Origin: Eutreptiella sp. 'Long Island Sound 2002' | Taxonomy: Eukaryota > Euglenozoa > Euglenophyceae > Eutreptiales > Eutreptiaceae | DNA: 64,000 bases | Direction of reading: 5' to 3' | Assembly (NCBI GenBank): GCA_964036045.1 | Contig: OZ038378.1 | Coordinates: 148,223,596 to 148,287,595 of the forward strand | In this document: piece by piece, positions 25,080 through 35,952 of the stretch | Numbering within the stretch: the stretch's first letter is position 1 | Layout of the letters: each line of letters begins with the position of its first letter | The notes under the pieces: generated by a model | Seen by the model: only the letters and a program-made list of their open reading frames with translations | Database searches by the model: none | What the model was told of the DNA's origin: nothing | Position numbers and translations under genes: made by a program

Positions 25080-27335
25080 AAATTCTCGGATAATTCTCGG
25101 AAAATTCTCAGAAAATTCTCGGAAAATTCTCGGAAAATTCTCAGAAAATTCTCGGAAAATTCTCGGAAAATTCTCCGAAAATTCTCGGAAAATTCTCGGA
25201 AAATTCTCGGAAAATTCTCGGAAAATTCTCGGAAAATTCTCGGAAAATTCTCGGAAAATTCTCAGAAATTCTCAGATAATTCTGGGAAAATTCCCGGAAA
25301 ATTCTCGGAAATTCTCGGAAAATTCTTGGAAAATTCTCGGAAAATTCTCGGAAAATTCTCGGAAAATTCTCGGAAAATTCTCGGAAATTCTCGGAAAATT
25401 CTCGGAAAATTCTCGGAAAATTCTCGGAAAATTGACGGAAAATTCTCGGAAAATTCTCGGAAAATTCTCGGAAAATTCTCAGAAAATTCTCGGAGAATTC
25501 TCGGAAAATCTCGGAAAATTCTCGGAAAATTCTCGGAAAATTCTCGGAAAATTCTCGGAAAATTCTCGGAAAATTCTCGGAAAATTCTCAGAAAATTCTC
25601 GGAAAATTCTCGGAAAATTCTCGGAAAATTCTCGGAAAATTCTCAGAAAATTCTCGGAAAATTCTCAGAAAATTCTCGGAAAATTCTCGGATAATTCTCG
25701 GAAAATTCTCAGAAAATTCTCGGAAAATTCTCGGAAAATTCTCAGAAAATTCTCGGAAAATTCTCGGAAAATTCTCGGAAAATTCTCGGAAAATTCTCGG
25801 AAAATTCTCGGAAAATTCTCGGAAAATTCTCGGAAAATTCTCGGAAAATTCTCGGAAAGTTCTCGGAAAATTCTCGGAAAATTCTCGGAAAATTCTCGAA
25901 AATTCTCGGAAAATTCTCGGAAAATTCTCGGAAAATTCTCGGAAAATTCTCGAAAATTTCTCGGAAAATTGTCGGAAAATTCTCGGAAAATTCTCAGAAA
26001 ATTCTCGGAAAATTCTCGGAAAATTCTCGGAAAATTCTCAGAAATTCTCAGATAATTCTGGGAAAATTCCCGGAAAATTCTCGGAAAATTCTCCGAAAAT
26101 TCTTCGAAAATTCTGGGAAAATTCTCGGAAAATCTCGGAAAATTCTCGGAAAATTCTCGGAAAATTCTCGGAAATTCTCGGAAATTCTCGGAAAATTGAC
26201 GGAAAATTCTCGGAAAATTCTCGGAAAATTCTCGGAAAATTCTCAGAAAATTCTCGGAGAATTCTCGGAAAAATCTCGGAAAATTCTCGGAAAATTCTCG
26301 GAAAATTCTCGGAAAATTCTCGGAAAATTCTCGGAAAATTCTCGGAAAATTATCAGAAAATTCTCGGAAAATTCTCGGAAAATTCTCGGAAAATTCTCGG
26401 AAATTCTCGGAAAATTCTCGGAAAATTCTCAGAAATTCTCAGAAAATTCTCGGAAAATTCTCGGAAAATTCTCGGAAAATTCTCGGAAAAATTGACGGAA
26501 AATTCTCGGAAAATTCTCGGAAAATTCTCGGAGAATTCTCGGAAAATTCTCGGAAAATTCTCGGAAAATTCCCGGAAAATTCTCGGAAAATTCTCGGAAA
26601 ATTCTCGGAAAATTCTCGCAAAATTCTCGGAAAGTTCTCGGAAAATTTTCGGAAAATTCTCGGAAATTTCTCGGAAAATTCTCGGAAAATTCCCCGAAAA
26701 TTCTCGGAAAATTCTCGGAAAATTCTCGGAAAATTCTCGGAAAATTCTCGGAAAATTCTCCGGAAAATTCTCGGAAAATTCTCGGAAAATTCTCGGAAAA
26801 TTCTCGGAAAATTCTCGGAAAAATCTCGGAAAATTCTCGGAAAATTCTCGGAAAATTCCCGGAAAATTGTCGGAAAATTCTCGGAAAAATTCTCGGAAAA
26901 TTCTCGGAAAATTCTCGGAAATTCTCGGAAAATTCTCGGAAAATTCTCGGAAAAGTCTCGGAAAATTCTCGGAAAATTCTCAAAAAATTCTCGGAAAATT
27001 CTCGGAAAATTCTCGGAAAATTCTCGGAAAATTTTGGAAAATTCTCGGAAAATTCTCGGAAAATTCTCGGAAAATTCTCGGAAAATTCTCGGAAAATTCT
27101 CGGAAAATTCTCGGAAAATTCTCGGAAAAATCTCGGAAATTCTCGGAAAATTCTCGGAAATTCCCGGAAAAATTCTCGGAAAAGTCTCGGAAAATTCTCG
27201 GAAAATTCTCAAAAAATTCTCGGAAAATTCTCGGAAAATTCTCGGAAAATTCTCGGAAAATTTTTGGAAAATTCTCGGAAAATTCTCCGAAAATTCTTCG
27301 AAAATTCTCGGAAAATTCTCGGAAAAAATTCTCGG
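25080..27335. repeat. Indel-rich satellite zone
   Basis: About 20 monomers of length other than 11 bp lie in 2.3 kb. One-base losses occur near 25307, 25383, 25503, 25898, 26127, 26170, 26180, 26399, 26920, 27031, 27138 and 27157, and at the S2 sites and a CAGAAATTC near 26431. One-base gains occur near 26486, 26760, 26885 and 27165, and a two-base gain near 27325. Most change the length of the A run. Counts balance exactly: S2 to S2 (25264 to 26040) is 71x11-5, and 26040 to 29798 is 342x11-4. Elsewhere such monomers come once per several hundred bases. It starts about 450 bp right of the N gap, so base-level error near a contig end is a fair alternative to real divergence. Confidence 0.8.
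26492..27260. repeat. Higher-order repeat copy, indel-bearing (related to 27703-28560)
   Basis: D at 26492, E at about 26530, CCCGG, CGCAAAATTC, AAAGTTCTC, TTTTCGG, CCCCGAAAATTC at 26692, GGAAAAATCTC, AAAAGTCTC at 26951 and 27180, and CAAAAAATTC follow in the same order as from 27703. The offset is 1211 at D and at CCCCG and 1221 at AAAAGTCTC. This copy carries many 1-bp indels that the other lacks. Confidence 0.75.
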
Positions 27336-27702
27336 AAAATTCTCGGAAAATTCTCGGAAAATTCTCGGAAAATTCTCGGAAAATTCTCGGAAAATTCTCG
27401 GAAAATTGACGGAAAATTCTCGGAAAATTCTCGGAAAATTCTCGGAAAATTCTCAGAAAATTCTCGGAGAATTCTCGGAAAAATCTCGGAAAATTCTCGG
27501 AAAATTCTCGGAAAATTCTCGGAAAATTCTCGGAAAATTCTCGGAAAATTCTCGGAAAATTCTCAGAAAATTCTCGGAAAATTCTCGGAAAATTCTCGGA
27601 AAATTCTCGGAAAATTCTCGGAAAATTCTCGGAAAATTCTCAGAAAATTCTCAGAAAATTCTCGGAAAATTCTCGGAAAATTCTCGGAAAATTCTCGGAA
27701 AA

Positions 27703-28560
27703 TTGACGGAAAATTCTCGGAAAATTCTCGGAAAATTCTCGGAGAATTCTCGGAAAATTCTCGGAAAATTCTCGGAAAATTCCCGGAAAATTCTCGGAAA
27801 ATTCTCGGAAAATTCTCGGAAAATTCTCGCAAAATTCTCGGAAAGTTCTCGGAAAATTTTCGGAAAATTCTCGGAAAATTCTCGGAAAATTCTCGGAAAA
27901 TTCCCCGAAAATTCTCGGAAAATTCTCGGAAAATTCTCGGAAAATTCTCGGAAAATTCTCGGAAAATTCTCGGAAAATTCTCGGAAAATTCTCGGAAAAT
28001 TCTCGGAAAATTCTCGGAAAATTCTCGGAAAATTCTCGGAAAAATCTCGGAAAATTCTCGGAAAATTCTCGGAAAATTCCCGGAAAATTGTCGGAAAATT
28101 CTCGGAAAATTCTCGGAAAATTCTCGGAAAATTCTCGGAAAATTCTCGGAAAATTCTCGGAAAATTCTCGGAAAAGTCTCGGAAAATTCTCGGAAAATTC
28201 TCAAAAAATTCTCGGAAAATTCTCGGAAAATTCTCGGAAAATTCTCGGAAAATTTTTGGAAAATTCTCGGAAAATTCTCGGAAAATTCTCGGAAAATTCT
28301 CGGAAAATTCTCGGAAAATTCTCGGAAAATTCTCGGAAAATTCTCGGAAAAATCTCGGAAAATTCTCGGAAAATTCTCGGAAAATTCCCGGAAAATTCTC
28401 GGAAAATTCTCGGAAAATTCTCGGAAAATTCTCGGAAAATTCTCGGAAAATTCTCGGAAAATTCCCGGAAAATTCTCGGAAAAGTCTCGGAAAATTCTCG
28501 GAAAATTCTCAAAAAATTCTCGGAAAATTCTCGGAAAATTCTCGGAAAATTCTCGGAAAA
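27703..28560. repeat. Higher-order repeat copy, indel-free
   Basis: Same landmark order as from 26492: D 27703, E about 27740, CCCCG 27903, AAAAGTCTC at 28172 and 28480, CAAAAAATTC, and GGAAAATTTTTGG near 28252 and 28559. All monomers here are 11 bp. The AAAAGTCTC pair is 308 bp apart (28 monomers), against 229 bp (21 monomers minus two bases) in the other copy. Confidence 0.75.
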
Positions 28561-29797
28561 TTTTTGGAAAATTCTCGGAAAATTCTCGGAAAATTCTCGG
28601 AAAATTCTCGGAAAATTCTCGGAAAATTCTCGGAAAGTTCTCGGAAAATTCTCGGAAAATTCTCGGAAAATTCTCGGAAAATTCTCGGAAAATTCTCGGA
28701 AAATTCTCAGAAAATTCTCGGAAAATTCTCGGAAAATTCTCCGAAAATTCTCGGAAAATTCTCGGAAAATTCTCGGAAAATTCTCGGAAAATTCTCGGAA
28801 AATTCTCGGAAAATTCTCGGAAAATTCTCGGAAAATTCTCAGAAAATTCTCGGAAAATTCCCGGAAAATTCTCGGAAAATTCTCGGAAAATTCTCGGAAA
28901 ATTCTCATAAAATTCTCGGAAAATTCTCGGAAAATTCTCGGAAAATTCTCGGAAAATTCTCCGAAAATTCTCGGAAAATTCTCGGAAAATTGACGGAAAA
29001 TTCTCGGAAAATTCTCGGAAAATTCTCGGAAAATTCTCGGAAAATTCTCGGAAAATTCTCGGCAAATTCTCGGAAAATTCTCGGAAAATTCTCGGAAAAT
29101 TCTCGGAAAATTCTCAGAAAATTCTCTGAAAATTCTCGGAAAATTCTCGGAAAATTCTCGGAAAATTCTCGGAAAATTCTCGGAAAATTCTCGGAAAATT
29201 CTCGGAAAATTCTCGGAAAATTCTCAGAAAATTCTCAGAAAATTCTCGGAAAATTCTCGTAAAATTCTCGGAAAATTCTCGGAAAATTGACGGAAAATTC
29301 TCGGAAAATTCTCGGAAAATTCTCGGAAAATTCTCGGAAAATTCTCGGAAAATTCTCGGAAAATTCTCGGAAAATTCTCGGAAAATTCTCGGAAAATTCT
29401 CGGAAAATTCTCGGAAAATTCTCGGAAAATTCTCGGAAAATTCTCGGAAAATTGACGGAAAATTCTCGGAAAATTCTCGGAAAATTCACGGAAAATTCTC
29501 GGAAAATTCTCGGAAAATTCTCGGAAAAATCTCGGAAAATTCTCGGAAAATTCTCGGAAAATTCTCGGAAAATTCTCGGAAAAATCTCGGAAAATTCTCG
29601 GAAAATTCTCGGAAAATTCTCCGAAAATTCTCGGAAAATTCTCGGAAAATTCTCGGAAAATTCCCGGAAAATTCTCGGAAAATTCTCGGAAAATTCTCGG
29701 AAAATTCTCGGAAAATTCTCAGAAAATTCTCGGAAAATTCTCGGAAAATTCTCGGAAAATTCTCGGAAAATTCTCGGAAAATTCTCAGAAAATTCTC

Positions 29798-32700
29798 GGA
29801 AATTCTCGGATAATTCTCGGAAAATTCTCAGAAAATTCTCGGAAAATTCTCGGAAAATTCTCAGAAAATTCTCGGAAAATTCTCGGAAAATTCTCGGAAA
29901 ATTCTCGGAAAATTCTCGGAAAATTCTCGGAAAATTCTCGGAAAATTCTCAGAAAATTCTCGGAAAATTTCCGGAAAATTCTCGGAAAATTCTCGGAAAA
30001 TTCTCGGAAAATTCTCGGAAAATTCTCGGAAAATTCCCGGAATATTCTCGGAAAATTCTCGGAAAATTCTCGGAAAATTCTCGGAAAATTCTCGGAAAAT
30101 TCTCGGAAAATTCTCGGAAAATTCTCGGAAAATTCTCGGAAAATTCTCGGAAAATTCTCGGAAAATTCTCGGAAAAATCTCGGAAAATTCTCGGAAAATT
30201 CTCGGAAAATTCTCGGAAAATTCTCGGAAAATTCTCGGAAAATTCTCGGAAAATTGACGGAAAATTCTCGGAAAATTCTCGGAAAATTCTCGGAAAATTC
30301 TCGGAAAATTCTCGGAAAATTCTCGGAAAATTCTCGCAAAATTCTCGCAAAATTCTCGGAAAATTCTCGGAAAATTCTCGGAAAATTCTCGGAAAGTTCT
30401 CGGAAAATTCTCGGAAAATTCTCGGAAAATTCTCGGAAAATTCTCGGAAAATTCTCGGAAAATTCCCGGAAAATTCTCGGAAAATTCTCGGAAAATTCTC
30501 GGAAAATTCTCGGAAAATTCTCGGAAAATTCTCGGAAAATTCTCGGAAAATTCTCGGAAAATTCTCGGAAAATTCTCGGAAAATTCTCGGAAAATTCTCG
30601 GAAAAATCTCGGAAAATTCTTGGAAAATTCTCGGAAAATTCTCGGAAAATTCTCGGAAAATTGACGGAAAATTCTCGGAAAATTCTCGGAAAATTCTCGG
30701 AAAATTCTCGGAAAATTCTCGGAAAATTCTCGGAAAATTCTCGGAAAATTCTCAGAAAATTCTCGGAAAATTCTCGGAAAATTCTCGGAAAATTCTCGGA
30801 AAATTCTCAGAAAATTCTCGGAAAATTCTCGGAAAATTCTCGGAAAATTCTCGGAAAATTCTCGGAAAATTCTCGGAAAATTCTCGGAAAATTCTCGGAA
30901 AATTGTCGGAAAATTCTCGGAAAATTCTCGGAAAATTCTCGGAAAATTCTCGGCAAATTCTCGGAAAATTCTCGGAAAATTCTCGGAAAATTCTCAGAAA
31001 ATTCTCGGAAATTCTCGGATAATTCACGGAAAATTTTCAGAAAATTCTCGGAAAATTCTCGGAAAATTCTCAGAAAATTCTCGGAAAATTCTCGGAAAAT
31101 TCTCCGAAAATTCTCGGAAAATTCTCGGAAAATTCTCAGAAAATTCTCGGAAAATTCTCGGAAAATTCTCGGAAAATTCTCGGAAAATTCTCGGAAAATT
31201 CTCGGAAAATTCTCGGAAAATTCTCGGAAAATTCTCATAAAATTCTCGGAAAATTCCCGGAAAATTCTCGGAAAATTCTCGGAAAATTCTCGGAAAATTC
31301 TCGGAAAATTCTCGGAAAATTCTCGGAAAATTCTCGGAAAATTCTCGGAAAATTCTCGGAAAATTCTCGGAAAATTCTCGGAAAATTGACGGAAAATTCT
31401 CGGAAAATTCTCGGAAAATTCTCGGAAAATTCTCGGAAAATTCTCGGAAAATTCTCGGCAGATTCTCGGAAAATTCTCGGAAAATTCTCGGAAAATTCTC
31501 GGAAAATTCTCGGAAAAATCTCGGAAAATTCTCGGAAAATTCTCGGAAAATTCTCAGAAAATTCTCGGAAAATTCTCGGAAAATTCTCGGAAAATTCTCA
31601 GAAAATTCTCGGAAAATTCTCGGAAAATTCTCGGAAAATTCTCGGAAAATTCTCAGAAAATTCTCGGAAAATTCTCGGAAAATTCTCGGAAAATTCTCGG
31701 AAAATTCTCAGAAATTCTCAGATAATTCTGGGAAAATTCCCGGAAAATTCTCGGAAAATTCTCGGAAAATTCTTGGAAAATCTCGGAAAATTCTCGGAAA
31801 ATTCTCGGAAAATTCTCGGAAAATTCTCGGAAAATTCTCGGAAAATTCTCGGAAAATTCTCGGAAAATTCTCGGAAAATTGACGGAAAATTCTCGGAAAA
31901 TTCTCGGAAAATTCTCGGAAAATTCTCAGAAAATTCTCGGAGAATTCTCGGAAAAATCTCGGAAAAATCTCGGAAAATTCTCGGAAAATTCTCGGAAAAT
32001 TCTCGGAATATTCTCGGAAAATTCTCGGAAAATTCTCAGAAAATTCTCGGAAAATTCTCGGAAAATTCTCGGAAAATTCTCGGAAAATTCTCGGAAAATT
32101 CTCGGAAAATTCTCGGAAAATTCTCAGAAAATTCTCAGAAAATTCTCGGAAAATTCTCGGAAAATTCTCGGAAAATTCTCGGAAAATTGACGGAAAATTC
32201 TCGGAAAATTCTCGGAAAATTCTCGGAGAATTCTCGGAAAATTCTCGGAAAATTCTCGGAAAATTCCCGGAAAATTCTCGGAAAATTCTCGGAAAATTCT
32301 CGGAAAATTCTCGGAAAATTCTCGGAAAGTTCTCGGAAAATTCTCGGAAAATTCTCGGAAAATTCTCGGAAAACTCTCGGAAAATTCTCGAAAAATTCTC
32401 GGAAAATTCTCGGAAAATTCTCGGAAAATTCTCGGAAAATTCTCGGAAAATTCTCGGAAAATTCTCGGAAAATTCTCGGAAAATTCTCGGAAAATTCTCG
32501 GAAAATTCTCGGAAAATTCTCGGAAAATTCTCGGAAAATTCTCGGAAAATTCCCGGAAAATTCTCGGAAAATTCTCGGAAAATTGACGGAAAATTCTCGG
32601 AAAATTCTCGGAAAATTCTCGGAAAATTCTCGGAAAATTCTCGGAAAAATCTCGGAAAATTCTCGGAAAAATCTCGGAAAATTCTCGGAAAATTCTCGGA

Positions 32701-35700
32701 AAATTCTCGGAATATTCTCGGAAAATTCTCGGAAAATTCTCAGAAAATTCTCGGAAAATTCTCGGAAAATTCTCGGAAAATTCTCGGAAAATTCTCGGAA
32801 AATTCTCGGAAAATTCTCGGAAAATTCTCAGAAAATTCTCAGAAAATTCTCGGAAAATTCTCGGAAAATTCTCGGAAAATTCTCGGAAAATTGACGGAAA
32901 ATTCTCGGAAAATTCTCGGAAAATTCTCGGAGAATTCTCGGAAAATTCTCGGAAAATTCTCGGAAAATTCCCGGAAAATTCTCGGAAAATTCTCGGAAAA
33001 TTCTCGGAAAATTCTCGGAAAATTCTCGGAAAATTCTCGGAAAATTCTCGGAAAATTCTCGGAAAATTCTCGGAAAATTCTCGGAAAATTCTCGGAAAAT
33101 TCTCAGAAAATTCTCAGAAAATTCTCGGAAAATTCTCGGAAAATTCTCGGAAAATTCTCGGAAAATTGACGGAAAATTCTCGGAAAATTCTCGGAAAATT
33201 CTCGGAGAATTCTCGGAAAATTCTCGGAAAATTCTCGGAAAATTCCCGGAAAATTCTCGGAAAATTCTCGGAAAATTCTCGGAAAATTCTCGGAAAATTC
33301 TCGGAAAGTTCTCGGAAAATTCTCGGAAAATTCTCGGAAAATTCTCGGAAAACTCTCGGAAAATTCTCGAAAAATTCTCGGAAAATTCTCGGAAAATTCT
33401 CGGAAAATTCTCGGAAAATTCTCGGAAAATTCTCGGAAAATTCTCGGAAAATTCTCGGAAAATTCTCGGAAAATTCTCGGAAAATTCTCGGAAAATTCTC
33501 GGAAAATTCTCGGAAAATTCTCGGAAAATTCCCGGAAAATTCTCGGAAAATTCTCGGAAAATTGACGGAAAATTCTCGGAAAATTCTCGGAAAATTCTCG
33601 GAAAATTCTCGGAAAATTCTCGGAAAAATCTCGGAAAATTCTCGGAAAAATCTCGGAAAATTCTCGGAAAATTCTCGGAAAATTCTCGGAATATTCTCGG
33701 AAAATTCTCGGAAAATTCTCAGAAAATTCTCGGAAAATTCTCGGAAAATTCTCGGAAAATTCTCGGAAAATTCTCGGAAAATTCTCGGAAAATTCTCGGA
33801 AAATTCTCAGAAAATTCTCAGAAAATTCTCGGAAAATTCTCGGAAAATTCTCGGAAAATTCTCGGAAAATTGACGGAAAATTCTCGGAAAATTCTCGGAA
33901 AATTCTCGGAGAATTCTCGGAAAATTCTCGGAAAATTCTCGGAAAATTCCCGGAAAATTCTCGGAAAATTCTCGGAAAATTCTCGGAAAATTCTCGGAAA
34001 ATTCTCGGAAAGTTCTCGGAAAATTCTCGGAAAATTCTCGGAAAATTCTCGGAAAATTCTCGGAAAATTCTCGAAAAATTCTCGGAAAATTCTCGGAAAA
34101 TTCTCGGAAAATTCTCGGAAAATTCTCGGAAAATTCTCGGAAAATTCTCGGAAAATTCTCGGAAAATTCTCGGAAAATTCTCGGAAAATTCTCGGAAAAT
34201 TCTCGGAAAATTCTCGGAAAATTCTCGGAAAATTCTCGGAAAATTCCCGGAAAATTCTCGGAAAATTCTCGGAAAATTCTCGGAAAATTCTCGGAAAATT
34301 CTCGGAAAATTCTCGGAAAATTCTCGGAAAATTCTCGGAAAAATCTCGGAAAATTCTCGGAAAATTCTCGGAAAATTCTCGGAAAATTCTCGGAAAATTC
34401 TTGGAAAATTGACGGAAAATTCTCGGAAAATTCTCGGAAAATTCTCGGAAAATTCTCGGAAAATTCTCGGAAAATTCTCGGAAAATTCCCGGAAAATACT
34501 CGCAAAATTCTCGGAAAATTCTCGGAAAATTCTCGGAAAATTCTCGGAAAGTTCTCGGAAAATTCTCGGAAAATTCTCGGAAAATTCTCGGAAAATTCTC
34601 GGAAAATTCTCGGAAAATTCCCGGAAAATTCTCGGAAAATTCTCGGAAAATTCTCGGAAAATTCTCGGAAAATTCTCGGAAAATTCTCGGAAAATTCTTG
34701 GAAAATTCTCGGAAAATTCTCGGAAAATTCTGGGAAAATTCTCGGAAAATTCTCGGAAAATTCTCGGAAAAATCTCGGAAAATTCTCGGAAAATTCTCGG
34801 AAAATTCTCGGAAAATTCTCGGAAAATTGACGGAAAATTCTCGGAAAATTCTCGGAAAATTCCCGGAAAATTCTCGGAAAATTCTCGGAAAATTCTCGGA
34901 AAATTCTCGGAAAATGCTCAGAAAATTCTCGGAAAATTCTCGGAAAATTCTCGGAAAATTGACGGAAAATTCTCGGAAAATTCTCGGAAAATTCTCGGAA
35001 AATTCTCGGAAAATTCTCGGAAAATTCTCGGAAAATTCTCGGAAAATTCTCAGAAAATTCTCGGAAAATTCTCGGAAAATTCTCGGAAAATTCTGGGAAA
35101 ATTCTCGGAAAATTCTCGGCAAATTCTCGGAAAATTCTCGGAAAATTCTCGGAAAATTCTCAGAAAATTCTCGGAAATTCTCGGATAATTCTCGGAAAAT
35201 TCTCAGAAAATTCTCGGAAAATTCTCTGAAAATTCTCAGAAAATTCTCGGAAAATTCTCGGAAAATTCTCCGAAAATTCTCGGAAAATTCTCGGAAAATT
35301 CTCGGAAAATTCTCGGAAAATTCTCGGAAAATTCTCGGAAAATTCTCGGAAAATTCTCGGAAAATTCTCGGAAAATTCTCGGAAAATTCTCGGAAAATTC
35401 TCATAAAATTCTCGGAAAATTCCCGGAAAATTCTCGGAAAATTCTCGGAAAATTCTCGGAAAATTCTCGGAAAATTCTCGGAAAATTCTCGGAAAATTCT
35501 CGGAAAATTCTCGGAAAATTCTCGGAAAATTCTCGGAAAATTCTCGGAAAATTCTCGGAAAATTCTCGGAAAATTCTCGGAAAATTCTCGGAAAATTCTC
35601 GGAAAATTCTCGGAAAATTCTCGGAAAATTCTCGGAAAATTCTCGGAAAATTCTCGGAAAAATCTCGGAAAATTCTCGGAAAATTCTCGGAAAATTCTCG

Positions 35701-35952
35701 GAAAATTCTCGGAAAATTCTCGGAAAATTCTCGGAAAAATCTCGGAAAATTCTCGGAAAATTCTCGGAAAATTCTCAGAAAATTCTCGGAAAATTCTCGG
35801 AAAATTCTCGGAAAATTCCCGGAAAATTCTCGGAAAATTCTCGGAAAATTCTCGGAAAATTCTCGGAAAATTCTCAGAAAATTCTCGGAAAATTCTCGGA
35901 AAATTCTCGGAAAATTCTCGGAAAATTCTCGGAAAATTCTCAGAAAATTCTC
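29798..35952. repeat. 6.16-kb tandem duplication, copy 1
   Basis: Measured from the S1 slip at 29798 to its partner at 35953, the period is 6155 bp. This is 560 monomers minus five, and five 10-bp monomers are found inside (29798, 31007, 31710, about 31776, 35173). Partners include D 30254 and 36420, a pair of CGCAAAATTC monomers near 30333 and 36499, the slip followed by TTCACGG at 31007 and 37173 (offset 6166), C at 31234 and 37389, and S2 at 31710 and 37865 (offset 6155). Copy 1 is the longer because of the expansion at 32187-33869. Confidence 0.85.
32187..33869. repeat. Nested 979-bp duplication with a 275-bp deletion derivative
   Basis: D with an E monomer three monomers later occurs at 32187, 32891, 33166 and 33870, giving segments of 704, 275 and 704 bp. 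The two 704-bp segments carry the same variants 979 bp apart: AAAACTCTC, TCGAAAAATTC, a second D at 32583 and 33562, paired GGAAAAATCTC, GGAATATTC, and two CAGAAAATTC near the end. The 275-bp segment at 32891-33165 has the same start and end but lacks 429 bp (39 monomers) of middle. This segment trio is absent from the second 6-kb copy, where one related unit (38343 to 38926, 583 bp) stands in its place. Confidence 0.85.

Noticed and set aside
3819-34144. Common origin of the 979-bp period in the left (3819/4798) and right (32187/33166) families
   Set aside because: Both equal 89 monomers, but the left one includes a 10-bp and a 12-bp monomer and different landmarks, so the equal length looks coincidental.
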